Source of the DNA: Desulfofustis sp.
GTDB taxonomy: Bacteria; Desulfobacterota; Desulfobulbia; Desulfobulbales; Desulfocapsaceae
DNA: 7,913 bases
NCBI GenBank assembly: GCA_030145365.1
Contig: JAQYVS010000412.1
Location: forward strand, 1-7,913
Direction: 5' to 3'
The position numbers and the translations under genes are program-made. Shown one piece after another: positions 1 through 6,201 of the stretch. A model generated the notes under the pieces. It made no database searches, was not told where the DNA came from, and saw only the letters and a program-made list of their open reading frames with translations. The first letter of the stretch is position 1, and every line of letters begins with the position of its first letter.

Positions 1-165
1 TACGGCATTTTGATCGGTTTTCTCACCATTTTAATCAGAGTTGCAAATCCGGCTTATCCGGAAGGCGTCATGCTGGCGATACTTCTAGGCAACGTTTTTG
101 CACCGCTGTTCGACTATTTTGTTGTACGGGCTAACATCAAACGAAGGATCGTGCGTCATGGCTAA
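1..165 (+). CDS. nqrB: NqrB C-terminal end, Na+-NQR subunit B (partial, 5' end off window)
   Basis: Frame 1 is open from the first base to TAA at 163-165 and encodes the last 54 residues of a hydrophobic protein. They hold a membrane segment (YGILIGFLTILIRV), a loop with NPAYPEGVMLAILLGN, a further segment (VFAPLFDYFVV) and a basic tail (RANIKRRIVRHG). The NPAYPEG...LLGN..APL.D pattern followed by a basic cytoplasmic end is typical of NqrB/RnfD-family C termini. The following nqrC-F genes decide for NqrB over RnfD. NqrB is the large membrane subunit that carries covalent FMN and riboflavin and takes part in Na+ translocation and quinone reduction. The threonine that binds FMN lies upstream of the window and cannot be checked. 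The stop overlaps the nqrC start by 8 bases, which implies translational coupling. Confidence 0.93.
   Translation, partial: YGILIGFLTILIRVANPAYPEGVMLAILLGNVFAPLFDYFVVRANIKRRIVRHG
143..148 (+). promoter_or_regulatory. Ribosome binding site of nqrC, inside nqrB
   Basis: GAAGGA lies 9 bases before the ATG at 158, within the last codons of nqrB. It supports ATG 158 over an upstream in-frame ATG at 98, which would place 20 unrelated residues before the typical NqrC N terminus and overlap nqrB by 68 bases. Confidence 0.7.
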
Positions 166-943
166 GGAACATCCACTGAAACCGTTTTATTCGGTATTGG
201 TTCTGGCCTTTGCCTGCTCAGCCCTGGTGGCTTTGGCGGCCGTCGGCCTGAGCCCCTATCAGGAGACCAACCGTGCTCTGGACCGGCAAAAAAACATTTT
301 AGCAGCTGCGGGAATGTATCAGGAAGGGCAAAGTGTAGAACAGCAGTTTTCATCGATTGAAACAAAAGTGATCGAGCTTGCCACCGGAACATTCGTTGAC
401 GAAAACATCATAGATCCCGCACGTTTCAACCAACTGACCGCTTCCCTGCAAGACGATACCGGCAAAGAACTCGATGCAGATACTGATATCGCAGGAATCA
501 GGCGCCAGGAAAAATATTCACTGGTATATCTGGTCAAATCCGGGGAATCGGTAGATAAGATTGTGCTACCGGTTCGGGGCAAAGGACTCTGGTCAACGAT
601 GTATGGCTATGTCGCTGTTGATGGTGATCTTTCAACTATCCGGGGAGTATCCTTTTATGAGCATGGTGAAACTCCAGGCCTCGGAGGCGAGATTGAAAAT
701 AAGCGATGGCAGCAGGGTTGGCAGGAAAAACAGCTCTATAACGATTCCGGAGATCTAGCGGTTGCCGTTGTTAAAAGCGGCGCTCAGAGCAATCCTGAAA
801 ATCAGGATTATCGGATAGACGGGCTTTCCGGGGCGACAATCACCACTAAAGGTGTGGACAATATGATGCAATTCTGGTTCGGGAGTCACGGATTCAAGCC
901 ATTTTTTGAACAGATTAGAAATAATGGAGGGTTCAATGGCTGA
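158..943 (+). CDS. nqrC: Na+-translocating NADH:quinone reductase subunit C (covalent FMN carrier)
   Basis: The gene encodes 261 residues, a normal NqrC length. NqrC is a membrane-anchored subunit with a large extracytoplasmic FMN-binding domain that relays electrons within the Na+-NQR complex. Residues about 10-31 (FYSVLVLAFACSALVALAAVGL) form the single N-terminal membrane anchor. The C-terminal FMN-binding domain contains the ETPGLGGEIE stretch (171-180) and the flavinylation motif DGLSGATIT, whose SGAT is residues 224-227. Thr227 is the expected phosphoester attachment site for FMN, equivalent to Thr225 of Vibrio NqrC. Attachment needs an ApbE flavin transferase, which is not in this window. 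ATG 158 is chosen for its ribosome binding site and because the protein then begins MAKEHPLKPFYSV, like known NqrC. The gene overlaps nqrB by 8 bases and nqrD by 8 bases. Confidence 0.96.
   Translation: MAKEHPLKPFYSVLVLAFACSALVALAAVGLSPYQETNRALDRQKNILAAAGMYQEGQSVEQQFSSIETKVIELATGTFVDENIIDPARFNQLTASLQDDTGKELDADTDIAGIRRQEKYSLVYLVKSGESVDKIVLPVRGKGLWSTMYGYVAVDGDLSTIRGVSFYEHGETPGLGGEIENKRWQQGWQEKQLYNDSGDLAVAVVKSGAQSNPENQDYRIDGLSGATITTKGVDNMMQFWFGSHGFKPFFEQIRNNGGFNG
926..930 (+). promoter_or_regulatory. Ribosome binding site of nqrD, inside nqrC
   Basis: GGAGG lies 5 bases before ATG 936. Two earlier in-frame ATGs (906 and 924) would add 10 or 4 residues. The strong SD site and the MAETHKELLLRSIF start favour 936. 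Confidence 0.7.
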
Positions 944-1559
944 AACACACAAAGAACTACTGCTCCGTTCTATTTTCCAACGTAACCCCATTGCTCTGCT
1001 GGTGTTGGGGATCTGCTCCGCCCTGGCGGTCACCGGCCAGATGTCTACTGCTTTTGTGATGGCTGTCTGTGTAACACTGGTAACGGCTTTTTCCAGTCTT
1101 ACCATCTCCATTGTCCGTTTTCAGATACCCAGTACAGTCCGAATCGGTATCCAGATCATGGTCATCGCTACCCTGGTCATCATCGTGGACCAGATACTGA
1201 AGGCCTTTTATTACGAACTTTCAAAGCAGCTTTCGATCTTTGTGGGACTCATTATTACCAATTGCATCGTCATGGGAAGAGCGGAAGGTTACGCCATGTC
1301 CAACCCGCCAATTGCCAGTTTTGTAGACGGCATCGGCAACGGACTCGGCTACGGGTTCATCCTGATGAGTGTCGCCTTTGTCCGGGAACTCTTCGGTTCC
1401 GGATCGCTTTTTGGTTTTGAGATACTGAAAACTGTCTCCAATGATGGCTGGTATGTCCCCAATGGCATGCTGGTTCTTCCGGCCAGCGCCTTTTTCCTGA
1501 TTGCGGTGATTATCTGGGTACTGAGAACCGCAGATCCTGAACAGCAGGAGTCGAACTGA
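936..1559 (+). CDS. nqrD: Na+-translocating NADH:quinone reductase subunit D
   Basis: This is a 207-residue integral membrane protein with about six hydrophobic helices, the normal size for NqrD (RnfE-like family). NqrD and NqrE are homologous, oppositely oriented halves that hold an intramembrane 2Fe-2S cluster and form part of the electron and Na+ path. The expected cluster cysteines are visible: Cys27 in LGICSALAVTG and Cys110 in TNCIVMGRAE, matching Cys29 and Cys112 of Vibrio NqrD. Other family stretches are NPIALLVLGICSALAVT (17-33), SNPPIASFVDGIGNGLGYG (122-140) and VRELFGSGSLFG (149-160). The gene begins inside nqrC, and its TGA shares one base with the nqrE start. NqrD is preferred over RnfE because an NqrF-type gene follows and no Rnf genes are seen. 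Confidence 0.96.
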   Translation: MAETHKELLLRSIFQRNPIALLVLGICSALAVTGQMSTAFVMAVCVTLVTAFSSLTISIVRFQIPSTVRIGIQIMVIATLVIIVDQILKAFYYELSKQLSIFVGLIITNCIVMGRAEGYAMSNPPIASFVDGIGNGLGYGFILMSVAFVRELFGSGSLFGFEILKTVSNDGWYVPNGMLVLPASAFFLIAVIIWVLRTADPEQQESN

Positions 1560-2164
1560 TGCATTATCTCGATATCATGTTCCGCTCGATCTTTATCGAG
1601 AATCTGCCGCTTAGTTTTTTCTTGGGGATGTGCACGTTTCTGGCGATCTCCAAGCAGGTAAAATCGGCCCTGGGTCTTGGTCTGGCAGTGTTGGTCCTGA
1701 CTGCAATTACAGTTCCGCTGAATAATTTTCTGCTCAACCAGCTTCTCAAACCTGGCGCCCTCCAATGGCTTGGCCAGCCGGGTATCAATCTGACCTTTCT
1801 GGGCCTGCTGATTTATATTGCCACCATAGCAGCCGTCGTCCAGATTCTGGAAATGGTGCTGGATCGATTTGTTCCCGCCCTCTACAACACCTTGGGGATT
1901 TTTCTACCGCTGTTAACGGTAAACTGTGCGATTCTTGGAGCGACACTTTTTATGGTGGAACGGGATTACACTTTTATGGAAAGTGCTGCTTACGGATTCG
2001 GGGCCGGGGCCGGATTTCTGCTGGCTGTTGTAACCTTGGCCGGAATTCGGGAAAAATGCGAATATGCGCATCCTCCCAAAGGACTCCGCGGTCTTGGTAT
2101 GACCTTTATCTCTGCTGGACTGATGGCCATGGCCTTTATGGGGCTGGCCGGAATGAGCCTCTGA
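1559..2164 (+). CDS. nqrE: Na+-translocating NADH:quinone reductase subunit E
   Basis: This is a 201-residue membrane protein with about six helices, matching NqrE length (about 198-202). It pairs with NqrD around the intramembrane 2Fe-2S cluster. Cys25 in FLGMCTFLAIS and Cys123 in TVNCAILGA correspond to the cluster cysteines of Vibrio NqrE (Cys26 and Cys120). The N terminus MHYLDIMFRSIFIENLPLSF and the segment AAYGFGAGAGFLLAVVTLAG (143-162), followed by IREK, are typical of NqrE. The start ATG shares its A with the nqrD stop (TGATG), and AGGAG at 1546-1550 is 8 bases upstream. The coupling suggests nqrD and nqrE are made in equal amounts, which fits their paired role. Confidence 0.96.
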   Translation: MHYLDIMFRSIFIENLPLSFFLGMCTFLAISKQVKSALGLGLAVLVLTAITVPLNNFLLNQLLKPGALQWLGQPGINLTFLGLLIYIATIAAVVQILEMVLDRFVPALYNTLGIFLPLLTVNCAILGATLFMVERDYTFMESAAYGFGAGAGFLLAVVTLAGIREKCEYAHPPKGLRGLGMTFISAGLMAMAFMGLAGMSL

Positions 2165-2180
2165 TTCCGGAGAATCAAAG

Positions 2181-3401
2181 ATGAACGAAATTATCTTTGG
2201 CGTTGCAATATTTTTAAGTCTCCAGTTCATCATGGTGGCCCTGATCGTTTTCACGAAGAAAACATTGCTGCCTAGCGGTGACCTGAGCATCCTGATCAAT
2301 AACGACAAGGAACTTATCACCGAGCCAGGGGGTAAGCTGTTGACCACCCTGGCCGACCAGGGAATTTTCCTGTCATCCGCCTGCGGCGGGGGAGGAAGCT
2401 GCGCCCAGTGCCGCTGTATTGTCACCGAGGGGGGCGGCTCAATTCTGCCGACCGAGGAATCCTCGGTAACCCGCCGTGAAGCCAGAGAAGGTTATCGACT
2501 TGCCTGCCAGGTACCGGTCAAACGAGATCTTAAAATTGAATTACCACCGGAAATGCTCGAGACCCGGAAATGGCAGTGCGTGGTTCAAGCCAATGAAAAT
2601 GTTGCCACCTTCATCAAAGAACTGGTACTCAAATTGCCGGAAGGCGAACAGGTTGACTTCAGTGCCGGAGGATTTATTCAGATTGAGGTTCCCCCCCATG
2701 AGTTGGATTATCAGAGCTTCGAGATCGATAATCGATTTCTTGGAGACTGGCGGAAATTCAAAATGTTTCAGTATAAATCGCACGTCTACATACCGGTAAC
2801 CCGCGCCTATTCCATGGCCAACTATCCAGAGGAGCTGGGCATAATAAAACTCAATGTGCGTATAGCCAGCCCACCGCCCGGACAACCGGCCGCTCCTCCG
2901 GGACAGGCATCATCCTATATTTTCAACCTCAAAACCGGCGACGAAGTCACTATCTCCGGGCCATATGGCGATTTCTTCATTGAAGGCGGTGAGGAGGAGA
3001 TGGTCTACATAGGCGGTGGAGCCGGCATGGCGCCGTTGCGAAGCCATATTTTCGACCTGTTCAAACGCATCAATACTCAGCGAAAGGTCACCTTCTGGTA
3101 TGGCGGTCGATCCATGCAGGAGGTCTTTTACCAGGAAGAATTTGAAAAACTGGACGAGGACCATGAAAACTTCACCTTCAACCTGGCCCTTTCCGAACCA
3201 TTACCCGATGATAATTGGGAGGGGTATACCGGGTTTATCCATCTGGTCCTGTACGATCAATACTTAAAAAATCATCCGGCTCCCGAGGACATTCAGTACT
3301 ATATCTGCGGGCCGCCCATGATGCTCGATTCCGTTCTTGAAATGCTCGACAATCTTGGTGTGGAGTCAGAAAACATTCACTTCGACGATTTCGGCGGCTG
3401 A
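2181..3401 (+). CDS. nqrF: Na+-translocating NADH:quinone reductase subunit F (NADH dehydrogenase subunit)
   Basis: The 406-residue product is the NADH-oxidising input module of the complex, anchored by one N-terminal helix (residues about 5-24) and facing the cytoplasm. Next comes a 2Fe-2S ferredoxin domain with Cys68, Cys74, Cys77 (ACGGGGSCAQC) and Cys109 (RLACQVPVK). The ferredoxin-NADP reductase-like part has the FAD motif RAYSMANYP starting at Arg208 and the flavin-contact stretch SSYIFNL near 244-250. NADH-binding motifs are GGGAGMAPLRS (278-288) and CGPPMM (376-381), and the protein ends in FDDFGG. All residues needed for FAD, NADH and cluster binding appear intact, and the length matches Vibrio NqrF closely. 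GGAG at 2169-2172 is 8 bases before ATG 2181, and the gap after nqrE is 16 bases. Confidence 0.97.
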   Translation: MNEIIFGVAIFLSLQFIMVALIVFTKKTLLPSGDLSILINNDKELITEPGGKLLTTLADQGIFLSSACGGGGSCAQCRCIVTEGGGSILPTEESSVTRREAREGYRLACQVPVKRDLKIELPPEMLETRKWQCVVQANENVATFIKELVLKLPEGEQVDFSAGGFIQIEVPPHELDYQSFEIDNRFLGDWRKFKMFQYKSHVYIPVTRAYSMANYPEELGIIKLNVRIASPPPGQPAAPPGQASSYIFNLKTGDEVTISGPYGDFFIEGGEEEMVYIGGGAGMAPLRSHIFDLFKRINTQRKVTFWYGGRSMQEVFYQEEFEKLDEDHENFTFNLALSEPLPDDNWEGYTGFIHLVLYDQYLKNHPAPEDIQYYICGPPMMLDSVLEMLDNLGVESENIHFDDFGG

Positions 3402-3402
3402 T

Positions 3403-3408
3403 AAGGAG
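3403..3408 (+). promoter_or_regulatory. Ribosome binding site of the nqrM-like gene
   Basis: AAGGAG lies 6 bases before GTG 3415 and directly after the nqrF stop. It fixes GTG 3415 as the start of the small gene. The only in-frame ATG upstream is at 3337, deep inside nqrF, and it would read nonsense relative to any family member. Confidence 0.72.
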
Positions 3409-3414
3409 AACAAC

Positions 3415-3609
3415 GTGAGCACTTTTTTACTCACCTTCGGATTTACTTTCATACTGCTGCTGTCAGCAGCCCTTGTTATTAATTACTGCAAAATGAGAAC
3501 CTCCCGGAGCAGACATCCACTGACGACCATGTGCCACAAAGACGGCGGCCCCATGTGTTGCAGCTGCACCTCTGCCGTACAGCATACGATCTCCCCCAAA
3601 AAGCCTTAG
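3415..3609 (+). CDS. nqrM: NqrM-like small membrane protein, putative Na+-NQR maturation factor
   Basis: The product has 64 residues starting at GTG. Residues 2-24 (STFLLTFGFTFILLLSAAL and on) form one membrane helix. A basic stretch follows (KMRTSRSRH), and then a cysteine-rich tail with Cys40, Cys48, Cys49 and Cys51 (MCHKDGGPMCCSC); Cys25 sits at the helix end. NqrM (DUF539) is a short one-helix protein with four conserved cysteines, needed for Na+-NQR assembly and thought to help deliver iron to the NqrD/NqrE cluster. Size, topology, N-terminal sequence, cysteine tail and position 13 bases behind nqrF all fit. The usual GSCGGL-type motif is not evident, so the assignment to NqrM rests partly on context. 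In Vibrio-type operons apbE lies between nqrF and nqrM, but here it does not. Confidence 0.72.
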   Translation: MSTFLLTFGFTFILLLSAALVINYCKMRTSRSRHPLTTMCHKDGGPMCCSCTSAVQHTISPKKP

Positions 3610-3674
3610 GCATTGTTACCCAGAGAACCATTGATGTCCTCAATACTATTGGTCCGATTTTGTTCAGGCGATCA

Positions 3675-3715
3675 CTCCCATGCCCGGTTCTTCAGGAGTG
3701 AGGAGACCGTGGGAG
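3675..3715. terminator. Stem-loop between the convergent operons, possible terminator
   Basis: CTCCCA (3675-3680) pairs with TGGGAG (3710-3715), and CGGT (3685-3688) pairs with ACCG (3706-3709). Weaker pairing of CTTC (3690-3693) with GAGG (3700-3703) closes a 6-base loop, with a 4-base bulge on the left arm and a single A bulge on the right. It sits in the middle of the 158-base gap between the two convergent gene blocks, where a shared terminator is expected. No clear T-run follows on either strand, so intrinsic termination is uncertain. The rest of the gap (3610-3674 and 3716-3767) shows nothing recognisable. Confidence 0.35.
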
Positions 3716-3767
3716 CCTTGTTTGGGGTCTGCTGGCCGAACATTGCTGTTTAATACTTTATCTGAGC

Positions 3768-5009
3768 TCAGGACTCGTTTAAATCAACGGAGCAGCTGTT
3801 AACGAGAGCAGAGAAATGAATAACCGGAATATTCTGCGCCAATGCAGCAATCGAACTTTTCAGCTGCATCAGGCAGCCTGAGCAGGTGGTTGTTATGACA
3901 TCCGGTTTCAGGTCAACAATTTTTTGACCCAGATCATCTCTGATCTTTGCTGAAAGTTCGGGTGCCCCCACATGAAATAACCCTCCCTGACCGCAGCATT
4001 GAGGACCGTCAACCAGTTCAACCAGACGGACACGAGGTAAGCTTTGCAACACCGCCCTCGGCTCCTCGGTAATGCCGGCATCATGTCGCAGATGGCAGGG
4101 ATCATGATAAAAGACTCTGAGATCCTTTTGCTGAACAGAGACTTCAATCCTTTCCTCTTCAAGCAGTGATTCAAGGAAAACGCTGATCTCAATAACCCTT
4201 TCACTGATCATCTCTGCCCTGGAACGCCAGTCAGGATCATCTTTGAGCAGGTCTTTATAATCGGCCAAATGGGAAAAACAGGAACCGCAGGATACCAGGA
4301 TCGGCCCCTCACTGAGTTCCAATGATTTGATATTTTTGCGGGCCATGTCCCGGGCATCTTCTTTCTTGCCCGAGGCCATTATTGCCAAACCGCAGCAGCC
4401 GAGCCCATCAGGTATTTGCAGTTTCTGATTATATTTAGACAGGATGGAATCAATATCCTCGATAATTGCAGGGTGGAGATATTGGGCAGTGCAACCCGGA
4501 AAGTAGGTTATTGGCGTGCCTGATTTTAAGCGGCCGGCACCTTTGCCAGGCAACAAGTTAGTGGATTCAGAAGAATCGGCAAATAGAGCCAAGCGGAGCC
4601 GCAACCCGCTGTCAATCGGCAGACGGCCAAGTATATTGGCCGCTGTCTTGCCGAGCACGCGCGCCGCCCCAAGCAGTTCAGGACGATTCAATGCCTTTCT
4701 GGCCAGATATTTTTGATATCCGTGCTCGCCGTACAAAGCTGAAAATTTGGTGCGGGCCTCGATTACTTCTTCGGTAATATCGATTTTGCGCGGGCAGACC
4801 ATTGAGCAGGCACCGCACAATAGGCATTTTGAATAAATATCCTCAAATACCGGACTGGCCTGCGCACCATCAAACACTTGGGCCAGATGCTGTTTGCCCC
4901 GGGCACTGTAGATTTCATTGCCGCTCGCCCGATAAACCGGACAGACCGGGGTACAAGCTCCACACTTGGCACAGCCTTTCAGTTGATCTTCTGAAGGTTG
5001 GGCGCTCAT
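3768..5009 (-). CDS. glcF: GlcF-type iron-sulfur oxidoreductase subunit (glycolate/lactate oxidase family)
   Basis: The product is a soluble 413-residue protein. Two 4Fe-4S motifs come first: Cys13, 16, 19, 23 (CAKCGACTPVCP) and Cys62, 65, 68, 72 (CLLCGACSMVCP). Two cysteine-rich CCG domains follow: Cys173 (YFPGCT), Cys205-206, Cys241 and Cys244; then Cys305 (HDPCHLRHD), Cys338-339 (QCCGQGG), Cys376 and Cys379. This layout and length match GlcF, which takes electrons from the FAD subunit GlcD during glycolate oxidation. Related proteins serve D- or L-lactate oxidation or heterodisulfide-type electron transfer, so the substrate is uncertain. No GlcD/FAD-subunit gene is in the window; one could lie elsewhere. 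The ATG follows the prfB TAA with no gap and no clear SD, suggesting expression by translational coupling. Confidence 0.82.
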   Translation of the reverse strand: MSAQPSEDQLKGCAKCGACTPVCPVYRASGNEIYSARGKQHLAQVFDGAQASPVFEDIYSKCLLCGACSMVCPRKIDITEEVIEARTKFSALYGEHGYQKYLARKALNRPELLGAARVLGKTAANILGRLPIDSGLRLRLALFADSSESTNLLPGKGAGRLKSGTPITYFPGCTAQYLHPAIIEDIDSILSKYNQKLQIPDGLGCCGLAIMASGKKEDARDMARKNIKSLELSEGPILVSCGSCFSHLADYKDLLKDDPDWRSRAEMISERVIEISVFLESLLEEERIEVSVQQKDLRVFYHDPCHLRHDAGITEEPRAVLQSLPRVRLVELVDGPQCCGQGGLFHVGAPELSAKIRDDLGQKIVDLKPDVITTTCSGCLMQLKSSIAALAQNIPVIHFSALVNSCSVDLNES

Positions 5010-6120
5010 TTATTTTGCCCACAACAGATATGCTTTTATGAAGGAATCAATTTTACCATCAAGTACTGCATCGACGTTGCCCATTTCCTGATCGGTTCGG
5101 TGATCCTTGATCATCCGATAGGGTTGCAGCACATAGGATCTGATCTGGCTGCCCCAGGCGATCTCTTTCTTCTCACCATGAAGGTTCTGCTGCTGTTCCG
5201 CCTTACGTTCCCGCTCAAGCTCGTACAGCTGGGCCATCAGCATTTTCATGGCCATATCTTTGTTGCGGTGTTGAGATCGCTCGTTCTGACACTGTACAAC
5301 GATCCCAGAAGGCAAATGGGTTATCCGTATCGCTGAATCGGTCTTGTTGACGTGTTGTCCCCCTGCCCCGCTCGCCCGATAGGTATCGATACGTAAATCC
5401 TTTTCGTTGATATCCACGTCCACCGAATCATCAAGTTCCGGCATGATCATTACCGAGGCAAATGAGGTGTGCCTCCTGCCACTGGCATCAAATGGGGATA
5501 TTCGAACAAGGCGATGAATGCCGAGCTCAGAGCGCAGATATCCATACGCATGCTTACCCTGAACAAACACAGTAACGCTTTTCACACCGGCTTCATCACC
5601 GGCCAGAAAATCGAGAATATTGGTTTTGAATCCTCTATCTTCGGCCCATCGCAAATACATCCGCAACAACATATCCACCCAGTCTTGAGCTTCTGTACCG
5701 CCTGCTCCGGCATGGATGGTAATCATGGCATTGCTCGAATCATGTTTACCGCTGAACATACATTCCAGCTCTGTCTGATCAATCTCTTTTTCGATGGCCG
5801 TCAGACTTACGGCCACTTCCTGCTCAGCTTCGCCGTCTTTTTCCTCCACCGCCATCTCAAGAAGCAACTGGGTCTCTTCAATTTCTGCCCACGAATCTTC
5901 CCAGCTTTTAATGATGTCCTGGAGCTGGCCAAACTGCTTCTGGATCTTCTGGGCGTTGACACTGTCGTTCCAGAAATCCGGAGCCAAAGTCTGCCGCTCC
6001 AGACGCTCCACTTCCTCTTTTTTTGTGGTTAAGTCAAAGATGCTCCTTCAAAGCCAACATTCGACTTTTCATATCGTTGAGCTTCTGAAAGGATAATGCG
6101 GATCCGCTTTCCTGTGCCAT
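5010..6120 (-). CDS. prfB: Peptide chain release factor 2, made by programmed +1 frameshift
   Basis: RF2 recognises UGA and UAA stop codons and releases the finished protein. The first frame (ATG at 6120-6118) encodes 28 residues, MAQESGSALSFQKLNDMKSR then MLALKEHL, and ends at TGA 6036-6034. Shifting +1 at CTT TGA C continues as D-L-T-T-K-K-E-E-V-E-R-L to TAA at 5012-5010, giving 369 residues against about 365 in E. coli. The stop-recognition tripeptide SPF is at about 208-210 (LVRISPFDASGRR), and the catalytic GGQ at about 253-255 (ASGAGGQHVNK); both are intact. A reading that begins at the in-frame GTG 6011 loses the regulatory N terminus. Only a weak SD (GAGAG) precedes ATG 6120. The gene lies 81 bases behind lnt and abuts the GlcF-type gene. 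Confidence 0.96.
6033..6048 (-). promoter_or_regulatory. prfB programmed +1 frameshift signal
   Basis: Read on the - strand, AAGGAG (6048-6043) acts as an internal SD-like stimulator. A 3-base spacer (CAT) follows, then the slippery CTT (6039-6037), the in-frame stop TGA (6036-6034) and C at 6033. This is the arrangement of E. coli prfB (AGGGGG, TAT, CTT TGA C). When RF2 is scarce the ribosome pauses at UGA and slips by one base, so RF2 controls its own synthesis. Every element is present with the classical spacing. Confidence 0.96.
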
Positions 6121-6201
6121 ACCAACACTCTCTAATCAATTACTTCTTTTCGTTTAATGTAAAAACTAACAGCAATTATCAGATAATAAAACGTTCGACC
6201 A

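Noticed and set aside
98..157. A 20-residue N-terminal extension of NqrC from the ATG at 98
   Set aside because: It lies wholly within nqrB, has no resemblance to NqrC N termini, and ATG 158 has a proper ribosome binding site.
1913..2425. A 170-codon - strand open frame across the nqrE/nqrF junction
   Set aside because: It is a shadow of two strongly supported genes, with low-complexity, proline/serine-rich translation and no recognisable domain.
3600..3613. Small GCC-TTA-GGC hairpin at the end of the nqrM-like gene
   Set aside because: Only about three base pairs with a three-base loop, too weak to be a terminator.
3762..3771. Perfect palindrome CTGAGCTCAG at the end of the GlcF-type gene
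   Set aside because: It has no loop and no T-run, overlaps the stop codon, and a 10-base palindrome is readily found by chance.
5469..6032. A 187-codon + strand open frame antisense to prfB
   Set aside because: It runs entirely against a well-supported RF2 gene and its translation shows no family resemblance or clear ribosome binding site.
6034..6036. In-frame TGA in prfB as a sign of a pseudogene
   Set aside because: The TGA is embedded in the conserved frameshift signal with correct SD-like element and spacing, and the rest of RF2 is intact.
6133..6163. Possible promoter for prfB (TTTACA, then TTGATT after 18 bases on the - strand)
   Set aside because: The -10 match is poor, the spacing is not ideal and the 81-base gap is AT-rich, so such matches are expected. 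Cotranscription with lnt is equally plausible.
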